From the NCBI GenBank assembly GCA_964498765.1, contig CAZCIU010000006.1:1-64000 (forward strand): a stretch of 64,000 nucleotides of DNA. Direction: 5' to 3'. This document shows, one piece after another, positions 8,298 through 16,178 of this stretch. Position 1 is the first letter of the stretch. Every line of letters starts with the position of its first letter. Source of the stretch: UPXZ01 sp964498765. Lineage in GTDB: Bacteria > Bacteroidota > Bacteroidia > Bacteroidales > Paludibacteraceae. Under the pieces are notes generated by a model. The model saw only the letters and a list, made by a program, of their open reading frames with translations, did not search any database and was not told the origin of the DNA. The translations under genes and the position numbers were made by a program.

Positions 8298-8510
8298 AAA
8301 ACCTTATTTTAGTAAGAAACCTTAGTACAAATTGGAAACAGATATTTTCAGACCTTATTAGCTTATTAATAAATTAATTACCCAAGATCAAATAAGGTAA
8401 TAAGGTTTAGATTGATTGAAAATAACAATTCTACTAAGCTTGTAAAATGGGAAATAAGGTTTTTAGTTACAATTTTTTACTATTATACAACCTATAGAAA
8501 CCTGTTCATT
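8298..8510. repeat. 213-bp direct repeat, copy 2 (MITE-like core)
   Basis: Second copy of the element at 8016-8228, with terminal inverted 12-mers at 8298-8309 and 8452-8463. The four differences from copy 1 are all in the last 28 bases and disrupt the TTACACAGCCT stem. Near identity suggests a recent tandem duplication or double insertion. Confidence 0.9.
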
Positions 8511-8637
8511 CTTCGGTGGTAGAGGGATTAAATATTTATCTACTTACCTAAGAAGTCTCACCCCCAAACCAAACAAGATAACATTTCCCTCCCTTGAAAA
8601 GTTCTGCTTTTAGATTTATTGAAAGAAAATAATATCG

Positions 8638-8645
8638 TATCTTTG
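8638..8645 (+). promoter_or_regulatory. -7 box (TATCTTTG) upstream of S9 peptidase
   Basis: Perfect TAnnTTTG match about 165 bases before ATG 8810. If used, the 15-nt repeat tract would lie in the 5' untranslated leader of the peptidase mRNA. Confidence 0.45.
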
Positions 8646-8712
8646 TAATCGTATAAGAAAATATGTAAAAAGTACTCAATTACAAAAAACTTAATGTATA
8701 GAACTAAATCCA

Positions 8713-8772
8713 AAAGTCTTGCTTCCAAAAGTCTAGGTTCTATAAGTCTTGGTTCTAAAAATCTTGAATCTA
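8713..8772 (+). repeat. Four 15-nt tandem repeats in leader of peptidase gene
   Basis: Four consecutive 15-base units run AAAGTCTTGCTTCCA, AAAGTCTAGGTTCTA, TAAGTCTTGGTTCTA and AAAATCTTGAATCTA (8713-8772), followed by decayed units up to about 8805. The tract ends just before ATG 8810. Confidence 0.85.
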
Positions 8773-8809
8773 TCAATCTAAAAAATCTTGTCTCAAAAAG
8801 AAACATACA

Positions 8810-10897
8810 ATGAAACTAAAAATTATCACAATGGCAATAGCCTTAACCACGCTTATGGCATGTAAAAATGATGGAAAAACGGAGGGCGATGCTCCGCTTA
8901 TCGGCAAACAAGTTCCAACAATTGAAAACGGACGACTGACACCTGAAACGCTTTGGGCATTCGGTCGAATTGGAGGCGTACAAGTCTCTCCCGACGAAAC
9001 TAAAATTCTTTATAGCGTATCGTACTACAGCATCCAACAAAACAAAAGCAACAGCGAGATTTTTGTAATGAATGCTGATGGAAGCGACAAAAAACAATTA
9101 ACTAATTCATCTTACCGTGAATCGGCTGCTAAATGGATGAAGGATAGCCAACACATTGCTTACCTATCAAACGAAAGCGGCAGTTCACAACTGTGGACGA
9201 TGAAAGCGGATGGTTCCGGCAAAACGAAATTAACCGACTGGGAAGGTGGAATTAGCGATTTTAGCTTTTCTCCGGATGAAACGAAACTGCTTTTCGTGGC
9301 GGATGTAAAATACGGTGAGCGTACTGTGGATAAGCATCCCGATTTACCAAAAACCAGCGGCGTTATTGTCAATGACCTGATGTATAAACACTGGGATGAA
9401 TGGGTGCAAACTATTCCACATCCATTTGTGGCGGATATTGCCGGAGGTAAACTGGAAAATGAAAAAGACATTCTGGAAGGTGAACCTTTTGAAAGTCCGA
9501 TGAAGCCGTTTGGCGGAATTGAGCAGTTGGCTTGGAGCCCCGATGGTCAAACAATTGCCTACACTTCCCGCAAAAAAACAGGCAAAGAATACGCAATTTC
9601 TACGAATTCCGATATTTATTTCTACAATCTGGCCGATGGAAGTCATAAGAATATGACGGAAGGCATGATGGGTTACGACCAAAATCCGAGTTTTTCACCT
9701 GATGGCGAATGGATGGCCTGGGAAAGCATGGAGCATGACGGTTACGAATCGGATAAAAGTCGCTTGTTTGTGATGAATGTAAAAACGGGTGAGAAAAAAG
9801 ACCTGAGTGCGAATTTCGATCAAAATTCCAACGGATTGGCCTGGACTGCTGACAGCAAAAATATCTACTTTGTAAGTGTGTGGCATGCTAAAACGCAGAT
9901 TTACAAAGCTTCGCTTGAAAATGACAGTATCACGCAAGTTACATCGGGAGCGCACGATTATCAAAGCGTTATTCCGTTGAAAGATAAACTAATTGCCGTG
10001 AAACATTCCATCAGCAAACCGAATGAAATCTATTCTGTAAGCATGACCGATGGCAAGGAAACTGAGCTTTCTTTTGAGAATAAGGAAATCCTCGATCAGC
10101 TGAAAATGGGTAAGGTGGAAGAGCGTTGGATTGCCACAACCGATGGCAATCAAATGCTGACCTGGGTGATTTATCCACCTGATTTTGACCCGAATAAAAA
10201 ATATCCTACTTTGCTGTATTGCCAAGGCGGACCGCAATCGGCTGTCAGCCAATTCTGGTCGTATCGTTGGAATTTCCAGATCATGGCAGCGAATGATTAC
10301 ATTATCGTTGCACCCAACCGTCGCGGATTGCCGGGCTTTGGACACGACTGGCTAACGCAAATCAGCGGCGATTACGGCGGTCAGAATATGAAAGATTACC
10401 TTTCTGCGATTGATGAAGTGAGCAAAGAGCCTTTCGTAGATACGGATAAATTGGGTTGTGTGGGGGCAAGTTATGGCGGATTTTCCGTGTTCTGGTTGGC
10501 AGGGCATCACAACAAGCGCTTCAAAGCCTTTATCGCGCATGATGGAATGTTTAATTTTGAGCAGCAATACCTGGAAACCGAAGAAATGTGGTTTGTAAAC
10601 TGGGATTTGGGCGGAGCCTATTGGGAGAAAGACAATGCCGTTGCACAGCGCTCGTACGCCAATTCACCGCACCTGTTTGTGGATAAATGGGATACACCGA
10701 TTTTAGTCATCCACGGCGAGAAAGACTACCGCATTCTGGCATCACAAGGCATGGCGGCATTTAACGCAGCAGTTTTACGCGGCATTCCGGCAGAATTACT
10801 TGTTTATCCCGATGAAAATCACTGGGTACTCCAACCGCAAAACGGTGTTCTTTGGCAGCGCACATTCTTCGGCTGGCTGGATAAGTGGCTGAAATAA
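8810..10897 (+). CDS. S9 family prolyl-oligopeptidase-type lipoprotein (DPP5-like)
   Basis: This 695-residue protein starts with a lipoprotein signal (LTTLMAC). It is followed by a beta-propeller with several PD40/WD40-like units (VSPDETKILYS, FSPDETKLLF, WSPDGQTIAYTS, FSPDGEWMAW) and a C-terminal alpha/beta-hydrolase domain. The catalytic triad is visible: Ser554 in GASYGGFS, Asp639 in HGEKDYRI and His671 in DENHWV. The arrangement fits dipeptidyl-peptidase 5 and related acylaminoacyl-type peptidases of Bacteroidetes, which trim peptides taken up by amino-acid-fermenting species. This matches the glutamate catabolic operon elsewhere in the window. It appears monocistronic. Exact specificity cannot be read from sequence. 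Confidence 0.93.
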   Translation: MKLKIITMAIALTTLMACKNDGKTEGDAPLIGKQVPTIENGRLTPETLWAFGRIGGVQVSPDETKILYSVSYYSIQQNKSNSEIFVMNADGSDKKQLTNSSYRESAAKWMKDSQHIAYLSNESGSSQLWTMKADGSGKTKLTDWEGGISDFSFSPDETKLLFVADVKYGERTVDKHPDLPKTSGVIVNDLMYKHWDEWVQTIPHPFVADIAGGKLENEKDILEGEPFESPMKPFGGIEQLAWSPDGQTIAYTSRKKTGKEYAISTNSDIYFYNLADGSHKNMTEGMMGYDQNPSFSPDGEWMAWESMEHDGYESDKSRLFVMNVKTGEKKDLSANFDQNSNGLAWTADSKNIYFVSVWHAKTQIYKASLENDSITQVTSGAHDYQSVIPLKDKLIAVKHSISKPNEIYSVSMTDGKETELSFENKEILDQLKMGKVEERWIATTDGNQMLTWVIYPPDFDPNKKYPTLLYCQGGPQSAVSQFWSYRWNFQIMAANDYIIVAPNRRGLPGFGHDWLTQISGDYGGQNMKDYLSAIDEVSKEPFVDTDKLGCVGASYGGFSVFWLAGHHNKRFKAFIAHDGMFNFEQQYLETEEMWFVNWDLGGAYWEKDNAVAQRSYANSPHLFVDKWDTPILVIHGEKDYRILASQGMAAFNAAVLRGIPAELLVYPDENHWVLQPQNGVLWQRTFFGWLDKWLK

Positions 10898-10906
10898 TTC
10901 GGTCCT

Positions 10907-10982
10907 CTGACATTCTTGAGGAACTCGGACATTCCTGCGGTCTTCGGACATTCTTGAGGATCTCGGACATTCCTGTCCGAGA
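10907..10982 (+). repeat. Four exact-length 19-nt tandem repeats ending in a hairpin
   Basis: The units are CTGACATTCTTGAGGAACT, CGGACATTCCTGCGGTCTT, CGGACATTCTTGAGGATCT and CGGACATTCCTGTCCGAGA (10907, 10926, 10945, 10964). Odd and even units form a 38-nt higher-order repeat. The last unit makes a 7-bp stem, CTCGGAC with GTCCGAG, followed by an A-rich run. It starts nine bases after the peptidase stop codon. Confidence 0.88.
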
Positions 10983-10995
10983 ATAAAAAAACACA

Positions 10996-11041
10996 AAAAG
11001 CCAGGCTATGGTTCTATTCCATTGGCTTGGCTTTCTTTTTT
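10996..11041 (+). terminator. Intrinsic terminator after S9 peptidase
   Basis: AAAGCCAGGCTATGG pairs imperfectly with CCATTGGCTTGGCTTT, followed by a T-run (CTTTCTTTTTT). Confidence 0.75.
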
Positions 11042-11124
11042 ATTTACTTTTATTTAAATAATGTTAAATCTGCAGAACCAATGCAGCGTTTTGCCACATT
11101 TTTCCATCATATAGAAAACGAGTG

Positions 11125-11676
11125 ATGAATTCGGACAGAGAACAACTTATAATTGCCGGCTGCCAAAAGGGTGAGACGTGGGCAAGAAGGGAATTGTATG
11201 AGAAATTTGCCCCTTCTATGTTGCCGCTGTGCGTGCGCTACGTGGCGGATATGGATGCCGCGAAAGATGTGCTGCAAGATGGATTTATCAAAGTTTTTAC
11301 CCGTTTTAACACGTATGAAGCAAAGGGCTCTTTGGGAGGTTGGATGAGGCAGATATTTGTGAATACGGCTTTGGAGTACCTGGTGAAAAATGAGCCTTTC
11401 AATCACAGTGTTTCGGTGGATGATTATTCGGTCATGGATGATTACAGTCACTTTGCACTGGAAAAAATATCCGCAGATGATTTGATAGAGTGCATTTCGG
11501 AGCTTCCCGCCCGATGCAGAACAGTGTTTAATATGTATGCAATCGAGGGTTACTCACACGCCGAAATTGGTGAGAAAATGGGAATTCAGGAAAATTCATC
11601 CAGAGCGCAGTTTGCAAGAGCTCGAAAACAGTTGCAAGAAATGGTAAGCGAATTAATGAAGAAAAACAATGTCTGA
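11125..11676 (+). CDS. ECF-type RNA polymerase sigma-70 factor
   Basis: This protein of about 183 residues has the two-domain layout of extracytoplasmic-function sigma factors. Region 2 lies around residues 20-90 (ARRELYEKFAPSM then DVLQDGFIKVFTRFNTYEAKG). Region 4 at about 125-180 contains the helix-turn-helix GYSHAEIGEKMGIQENSSRAQFARAR. I chose ATG 11125; a GTG lies directly before it at 11122. The next gene overlaps the 3' end by eight bases and encodes a membrane protein with an N-terminal cytoplasmic segment, so the two are probably a sigma/anti-sigma-like pair. The target genes are not evident. Confidence 0.93.
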   Translation: MNSDREQLIIAGCQKGETWARRELYEKFAPSMLPLCVRYVADMDAAKDVLQDGFIKVFTRFNTYEAKGSLGGWMRQIFVNTALEYLVKNEPFNHSVSVDDYSVMDDYSHFALEKISADDLIECISELPARCRTVFNMYAIEGYSHAEIGEKMGIQENSSRAQFARARKQLQEMVSELMKKNNV

Positions 11677-12970
11677 GAAAGATAAACAAATACAAGAGGA
11701 TATTTTCAGCCAAAAAATTAAAGAAAAGCTGGAAAATCATTCCATGCCGGTGGACGAAAGCATCTGGCAAGGAATTGAGGAGAAACTGGCTCCACCACGC
11801 AAAAAAGCCGTTCCGCTCTGGTATTGGCTATCGGGTGGAGTAGCGGCAGCTATCGCATTGCTGTTGTTGGTAAATCCCTTTGGCTCAAATGAGAACAAAC
11901 CACTTATAAGCGATAAAACTGCGATTGAAAAGCCAGTTGAGACACCAAAAATGCAAGAAATACAGGAAATTGAACAGGCAACTGAAGAAAATCCGGCTCA
12001 ATTCCCAATGGAATTCTTAAACGAAAAATCCAAGAAAGCAAAACTGGGTCTTCAAAAACCGAAACGCTCTGTATTATTAGTTACAGGAAATGCTATTTCT
12101 CAGAAATCAACTACTGAAACAACTGAAATTTCTGAAGTTTCAGAGCCTCAAATCATAACAGATATTATTTCTGAAAAAGAAAAATCTGCTTCAACTTCAG
12201 AAGTAGCTCAAACAGATAAAAAACAGAGCAACAAACAAAAAATCGATGCATTGCCCGACTTAAATGATTATCCGGAAGTGATTGCACCAGCAAAATCCCG
12301 CAAAAAACGACCTTTGCTTTTAGCGGCTTCGATGGAAACGGGAGGTGCTATCAGCAAGCACGGAATGGATTACGCGCCTATGTACTCGGAGTATGCTAAT
12401 GGTCCAAGCTTGGTGAAATCTGACATGGCCAGCCGATATACCTCTGTGTTGGACGTCAGCGATTTTTCAAATGCACGTCACCTGCCGCCGCTTTCCGTGG
12501 GGCTTACACTTGTGAAAACGCTGAATGAAACATTCGGAATTGAGAGTGGCTTGGTTTACACGTTTTTGAAATCGGAATATACGCGTCCCGGCCTCACATC
12601 GCACAAAGCCGATTTGAACTTGCATTACCTGGGCGTGCCGCTCAACTTGCAAATGAACATGCTGAAAAAACCGAACTGGAAAATTTATCTTTCGGCTGGA
12701 GGAATGATTGAAAAAGGCTTGCGTTCCATTTACCGACAGGAAATTGTGGATGGTGCGGAAACGATTAGTACCAATATAAAAGAGAACATCGACGGCGTAC
12801 AATGGTCGCTGAATTCTGCGTTGGGAATAGATGTGAAAATTCAGAAACATGTAAGCCTCTTTGCAGAGCCGAAACTGGTGTATTATCTGGATAATAATCA
12901 GCCGGCAAGTGCCAGAACGGAAAATCCGCTTTATTTTGGAATTAGCGGAGGAATGCGAATTGAGTTATAA
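11669..12970 (+). CDS. Putative anti-sigma-like membrane protein fused to outer-membrane beta-barrel-type domain
   Basis: This 433-residue protein overlaps the sigma factor gene by eight bases, so translation is coupled. The N-terminal 45 residues are charged and predicted cytoplasmic (containing DESIWQGIEEKL). A single membrane helix follows at about 50-69, then a low-complexity Glu/Lys/Thr linker to about 210. The C-terminal half resembles the small porin/OmpA-like beta-barrel family of Bacteroidetes (LSVGLTLVKTLNETFGIESG, LGVPLNLQMN, ending in a hydrophobic-aromatic strand). Such fusions follow ECF sigma genes repeatedly in this phylum. An anti-sigma role is inferred only from position and topology. 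A helix anchor plus barrel in one chain is topologically odd. Confidence 0.75.
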   Translation: MSEKDKQIQEDIFSQKIKEKLENHSMPVDESIWQGIEEKLAPPRKKAVPLWYWLSGGVAAAIALLLLVNPFGSNENKPLISDKTAIEKPVETPKMQEIQEIEQATEENPAQFPMEFLNEKSKKAKLGLQKPKRSVLLVTGNAISQKSTTETTEISEVSEPQIITDIISEKEKSASTSEVAQTDKKQSNKQKIDALPDLNDYPEVIAPAKSRKKRPLLLAASMETGGAISKHGMDYAPMYSEYANGPSLVKSDMASRYTSVLDVSDFSNARHLPPLSVGLTLVKTLNETFGIESGLVYTFLKSEYTRPGLTSHKADLNLHYLGVPLNLQMNMLKKPNWKIYLSAGGMIEKGLRSIYRQEIVDGAETISTNIKENIDGVQWSLNSALGIDVKIQKHVSLFAEPKLVYYLDNNQPASARTENPLYFGISGGMRIEL

Positions 12971-12998
12971 GACCTTAAATTTTTCCCTAAAATATACC

Positions 12999-13205
12999 AT
13001 GACACAAGAACAGATTTACACACGCAAGAAAAAAATTGCTCGGTTTTGCTTTGTCCTGCTTGTTTTAATAACAAGTTTTGGCTTTTGGAAAGCGATATAT
13101 GAAAATCCGGAAATTCGCACCAATTCAAAACAATTTTTTATGGCCGATACCGAAAATCAAGCATCACCCGTATTCTTTTGGATTGGGCGAAACAGCGATA
13201 AATAG
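12999..13205 (+). CDS. Small single-pass membrane protein (68 aa), unknown function
   Basis: The ORF begins MTQEQIYTRKKKIARF, with a Lys/Arg-rich cytoplasmic N terminus, one hydrophobic helix around residues 17-33 (FVLLVLITSFGFW) and a short periplasmic tail. A longer in-frame reading from 12861 overlaps the preceding gene, so ATG 12999 is preferred. It starts 28 bases after the sigma-factor partner gene and ends 29 bases before the serpin gene, so it is probably part of the same transcript. I do not recognise the family. Confidence 0.6.
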   Translation: MTQEQIYTRKKKIARFCFVLLVLITSFGFWKAIYENPEIRTNSKQFFMADTENQASPVFFWIGRNSDK

Positions 13206-13234
13206 AAAAAACTAATCAATAATACCTTATAGTT

Positions 13235-14458
13235 ATGAGAAAAATACTTGCTTTTATGCTAATTGCAACGCTACTCCTGGCTTGTGAAAAGAAACAACAA
13301 CCAATTTTTGAAGAAAAACCGCTTGTACTCAATGCAGTGCAGAAAATCCGTGTGGCACAAGACAATGATTTTGCATTTGAGCTAATGAAACAAACGCTCG
13401 CGGAATACAGTGATAAAAGTAATATTTTTATTTCGCCATTGAGTGTGAGCATGGCACTGGGAATGACGCGCAACGGAGCTATCAACGACACGAAAACGGA
13501 AATGGATGCAGCTTTGAAATTGAGAGGAATGTCTGATACCGAAATCAACGAGTACTACAAATTGATGCAAAACTCACTGCCTTTGGTTGATTCGAAAACG
13601 AAATTCATCCTCGCAAACTCAATCTGGTATCGAAATAGTTTTCAGGTTAAACCGGAATTTTTGAAAACAAATGTTGATTATTTTAATTCGGAAGTGGCTG
13701 CATTGGATTTCGATGATCCTAAATCGGTGGATATTATCAATAACTGGTGTAGCGATAAAACAAATGGATTAATTCCTCAGGTGCTCAACAGAATTTCCTC
13801 AGAGCAAATGATGTTTTTGATAAATGCCATTTATTTCAAGGGTGCTTGGGTTACTAAATTCGATAAAAAGAAAACTTCAGAACGTGAATTTACCAATGAG
13901 CTGGGTGAAAAATCGAAGGTAAATATGATGCATTTGACAGATACATTTGCCTATTCAGAAGATAATTTTGCTCAATACCTGGATATGCCTTACGGAAATA
14001 AATCCTTTAGTATGACCGTGATATTGCCTAAAGGAAACAATCAAGCGAAGAATGTTTTTGAAACCCTCAGCACCGGACAATTGAATGAGAGCATTTCCAA
14101 GCAAAGAATGGAGAAAGTTAATCTTTATTTCCCACGTTTTAATGTGAAAAATTCATTGGACTTAGTTCCTGTTTTGCAGTCGATGGGAATGAACAAAGCG
14201 TTTACAACATCGGCTGAGCTTGACAATATTGCCGTAATGAAACCGCTCTATATAGATATGGTAAAGCATGACAGCTACGTTGAAGTCACTGAGGAAGGAA
14301 CAGAAGCTGCTGCTGTAACGACTGTAGGAGTTGGAGCTACTTCAGTGCCAATTATTCAAGATTTCATAGTGAATAAGCCCTTTGCATTTGTAATCCGAGA
14401 GAAAAATTCAGGAATAATTCTATTTGTTGGAAAAATTGGAAATGTAAAGAAATTCTGA
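13235..14458 (+). CDS. Lipoprotein serpin (serine protease inhibitor, I4 family)
   Basis: This 407-residue protein has a lipobox (LLLAC, Cys17) followed by a full-length serpin fold. Landmarks are NIFISPLSVSMALGM, the FLINAIYFKGAW strand and the NKPFAFVIREKNSGIILFVGKI C-terminus. The reactive-centre hinge is EEGTEAAAVTT (353-363), with small residues at P12-P9, as expected for an inhibitory serpin that inserts its loop. Counting from Gly355 as P15, the scissile bond would be Thr369-Ser370 (inference), pointing to an elastase-like target. As a surface or periplasmic lipoprotein it could protect the cell from host, competitor or own proteases. It lies in the ECF-sigma gene group. Confidence 0.95.
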   Translation: MRKILAFMLIATLLLACEKKQQPIFEEKPLVLNAVQKIRVAQDNDFAFELMKQTLAEYSDKSNIFISPLSVSMALGMTRNGAINDTKTEMDAALKLRGMSDTEINEYYKLMQNSLPLVDSKTKFILANSIWYRNSFQVKPEFLKTNVDYFNSEVAALDFDDPKSVDIINNWCSDKTNGLIPQVLNRISSEQMMFLINAIYFKGAWVTKFDKKKTSEREFTNELGEKSKVNMMHLTDTFAYSEDNFAQYLDMPYGNKSFSMTVILPKGNNQAKNVFETLSTGQLNESISKQRMEKVNLYFPRFNVKNSLDLVPVLQSMGMNKAFTTSAELDNIAVMKPLYIDMVKHDSYVEVTEEGTEAAAVTTVGVGATSVPIIQDFIVNKPFAFVIREKNSGIILFVGKIGNVKKF

Positions 14459-14537
14459 AAAGATGCTCACAAGATGTACGATAAAAAGACGACATACTAA
14501 TTTAGAAACGGAACAAAGAACACAACTCATTTACCGT

Positions 14538-14677
14538 TAGTTGAGCTTGTAAATAACTGGTAGTTGAGCTTGTAAATAACTGGTAGTTGAGCTTGTAAAT
14601 TACGGTGGTTGAGCTTGTCGAAACCACCTAATAACCTAATAACTCAATGACCGGTAGTTGAGCTTGTCGAAACTACC
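14538..14677 (+). repeat. TTGAGCTTGT repeat array with covarying stems
   Basis: Three near-identical 23-nt units (starting 14538, 14561, 14584) read TAGTTGAGCTTGTAAATAAC plus TGG. Two variant units follow in which GAGCTTGTCGA forms the loop. At 14604-14628 the arms are GGTGGTT/AACCACC, and at 14653-14677 they are GGTAGTT/AACTACC, so the stem is kept by a paired change. The GAGCTTGTCGAAA word is, to my knowledge, a widespread intergenic repeat in environmental bacteria. Confidence 0.85.
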
Positions 14678-14716
14678 CAATAACTCAATAACTAACTATT
14701 AACCCCAATATCAATT

Positions 14717-15997
14717 ATGAAACGTATTAATTATTTATTTTTATTTTTGGCAGCATTTCTTTTGAATGCTTGTTCAGACACCGGCGAGGAAACCATTACC
14801 TACAAAATTAATGAACCGGTTTTTATGTCAATGGATGCCTTCCGAAAATCGGTTCGAGTAAGCCCCGAGCCGCAGGAAATTAAAAAACAAGGTAAAATTG
14901 CTTTTTTCGAAGGCTTTATGTACATTTCCGAGCCTGAAAAAGGCATTCACATTATTGACAATCGCAATCCCGCCAAACCACTTCCGGTAGGATTTATCGA
15001 ACTGCTGGGAAATGTGGATATGGCGATAAAAGATAATGTTATGTATGCGGACTCATACATCGATTTGGTCTGGTTTGACATTTCAAATCCGTCCAATCCG
15101 AAACTACTGGGAAGAAAAGAGAATGTATTTCCAACTGCATTGCCGGCGTCAGATAACAATTACATCTACGACTACGAACAGGCAAATGACCGCAGCAAAG
15201 GTATTGTTATTGGTTGGGTAGTGCGCGAGCGAACCGAAGAATATGTTTGGCGCAGAGGAACTTCCAGCTGGTGGGGCGGCGGTTTTGAGAATTTCGATGC
15301 ATCTGCTCCAACAGCTAATGCCGGTGGTGGCGGAATTGGAAAAACCGGTTCTATGTCACGCTTTGCCATTTACAAAAGTTTCTTGTACACCGTGCTTAAT
15401 AATCAATTGGGCGTTTTCAACATCGAAGCAGCCACACCGCAGCAGATGGGAGAAAATTTCTATGTGGGTTGGAATGTGGAGACAATTTTCAGCTACAAAG
15501 ATTATATGTACATGGGAACGCCTACCGGAATGATTATATATTCGATTGCAGATCCAGTGAAACCGGAACGAATTGCTTCCGTTCAGCATATTTTGGGTTG
15601 TGATCCGGTTGTAGTGGAAGATGATATTGCTTATGTTACTATTCATTCAGGCAATTTCTGTGGTCAGAATTCCAATCAACTGCTGATTTACAACGTAGAA
15701 AATCCGCGTCATCCAAAGCATATTGTTACTTATGAAATGAAAAATCCGAAAGGACTTGGAATTGACCAGGGAACTTTGTTTGTGTGTGACGAAGGACTGA
15801 AAGTGTTCAACGCTGAAGACCCATTGTCGCTAATGTCTGCGGATAATAAACTGGCTCACTACAGCGGCATGGACGGTTACGACTTAATTCCATTTAACAA
15901 AACGCTGATGATGATAGCATCCGATGGAATTTATCAATACGATTATACCGATGTGAAAAATATCAAGCCACTGAGCAAATTGAGTATAGGAAAATAA
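14717..15997 (+). CDS. LVIVD-repeat surface lipoprotein
   Basis: This 426-residue protein has a lipoprotein signal (FLLNAC, Cys19) and a series of LVIVD-type beta-propeller repeats. Each repeat has a short hydrophobic strand followed by D-NP or DP-P turns, for example IHIIDNRNPAKPLPVGF, LVWFDISNPSNPKLLG, MIIYSIADPVKPERIA and LLIYNVENPRHPKHIV. The fold is a secreted propeller; no enzymatic motif is visible. A Gly/Trp-rich loop around residues 180-210 is an insertion relative to the repeats. It follows the TTGAGCTTGT repeat array. Binding or scaffolding at the cell surface is a general guess from the fold. Confidence 0.88.
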   Translation: MKRINYLFLFLAAFLLNACSDTGEETITYKINEPVFMSMDAFRKSVRVSPEPQEIKKQGKIAFFEGFMYISEPEKGIHIIDNRNPAKPLPVGFIELLGNVDMAIKDNVMYADSYIDLVWFDISNPSNPKLLGRKENVFPTALPASDNNYIYDYEQANDRSKGIVIGWVVRERTEEYVWRRGTSSWWGGGFENFDASAPTANAGGGGIGKTGSMSRFAIYKSFLYTVLNNQLGVFNIEAATPQQMGENFYVGWNVETIFSYKDYMYMGTPTGMIIYSIADPVKPERIASVQHILGCDPVVVEDDIAYVTIHSGNFCGQNSNQLLIYNVENPRHPKHIVTYEMKNPKGLGIDQGTLFVCDEGLKVFNAEDPLSLMSADNKLAHYSGMDGYDLIPFNKTLMMIASDGIYQYDYTDVKNIKPLSKLSIGK

Positions 15998-16071
15998 AAT
16001 TCTGCTAATCTATCATAATCACTGACTTGTAATTTAACGCACACTTTGTGCTGACCTAAACCTTAATAGCT

Positions 16072-16106
16072 AAATCCCGCTGCTTTTGTGGCGGGATTTT
16101 TGTTTT
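16072..16106 (+). terminator. Intrinsic terminator after LVIVD lipoprotein
   Basis: AAATCCCGC (16072-16080) pairs with GCGGGATTT (16091-16099), followed by a T-rich run. Confidence 0.85.
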
Positions 16107-16148
16107 GGAAACCAAGATAAGAAATGGCAATATATTCTTCAAAATCAT

Positions 16149-16156
16149 TAAATTTG
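16149..16156 (+). promoter_or_regulatory. -7 box (TAAATTTG) for DUF4923 lipoprotein
   Basis: TAnnTTTG match 23 bases before ATG 16179, directly after the upstream terminator, so a new transcript plausibly begins here. Confidence 0.5.
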
Positions 16157-16178
16157 CAAAAACATAATTTCAAAACCT

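Larger units (their letters stand above)
7731..8809. other. 1.08-kb gene-free repeat island
   Basis: No credible protein gene is present. From left to right it holds a cluster of short palindromes (7759-7921), a 38-bp perfect palindrome (7942-7979) and two 213-bp direct copies of an inverted-repeat-bounded element (8016-8228 and 8298-8510). A -7 promoter box (8638-8645) and a tract of 15-nt tandem repeats (8713-8772) lead into the peptidase gene. An 82-codon ORF on the minus strand over the last part is produced by the 15-nt repeat and is not credible. Confidence 0.75.

Noticed and set aside
8558..8806. 82-codon minus-strand ORF with a five-residue repeat (SRFLEP, PRLIEP, ARLLD)
   Set aside because: The pentad pattern comes directly from the 15-nt tandem DNA repeat; the divergent units, lack of start context and overlap with the peptidase leader argue against a real protein.
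10907..10982. Possible CRISPR array
   Set aside because: Units are contiguous 19-mers without spacers, and no cas genes are present in the window. The same holds for the 14538-14677 array.
12861..12998. N-terminal extension of the small membrane protein
   Set aside because: It overlaps the 3' end of the preceding gene in another frame; the ATG at 12999 directly precedes a Lys/Arg-rich cytoplasmic start and membrane helix.
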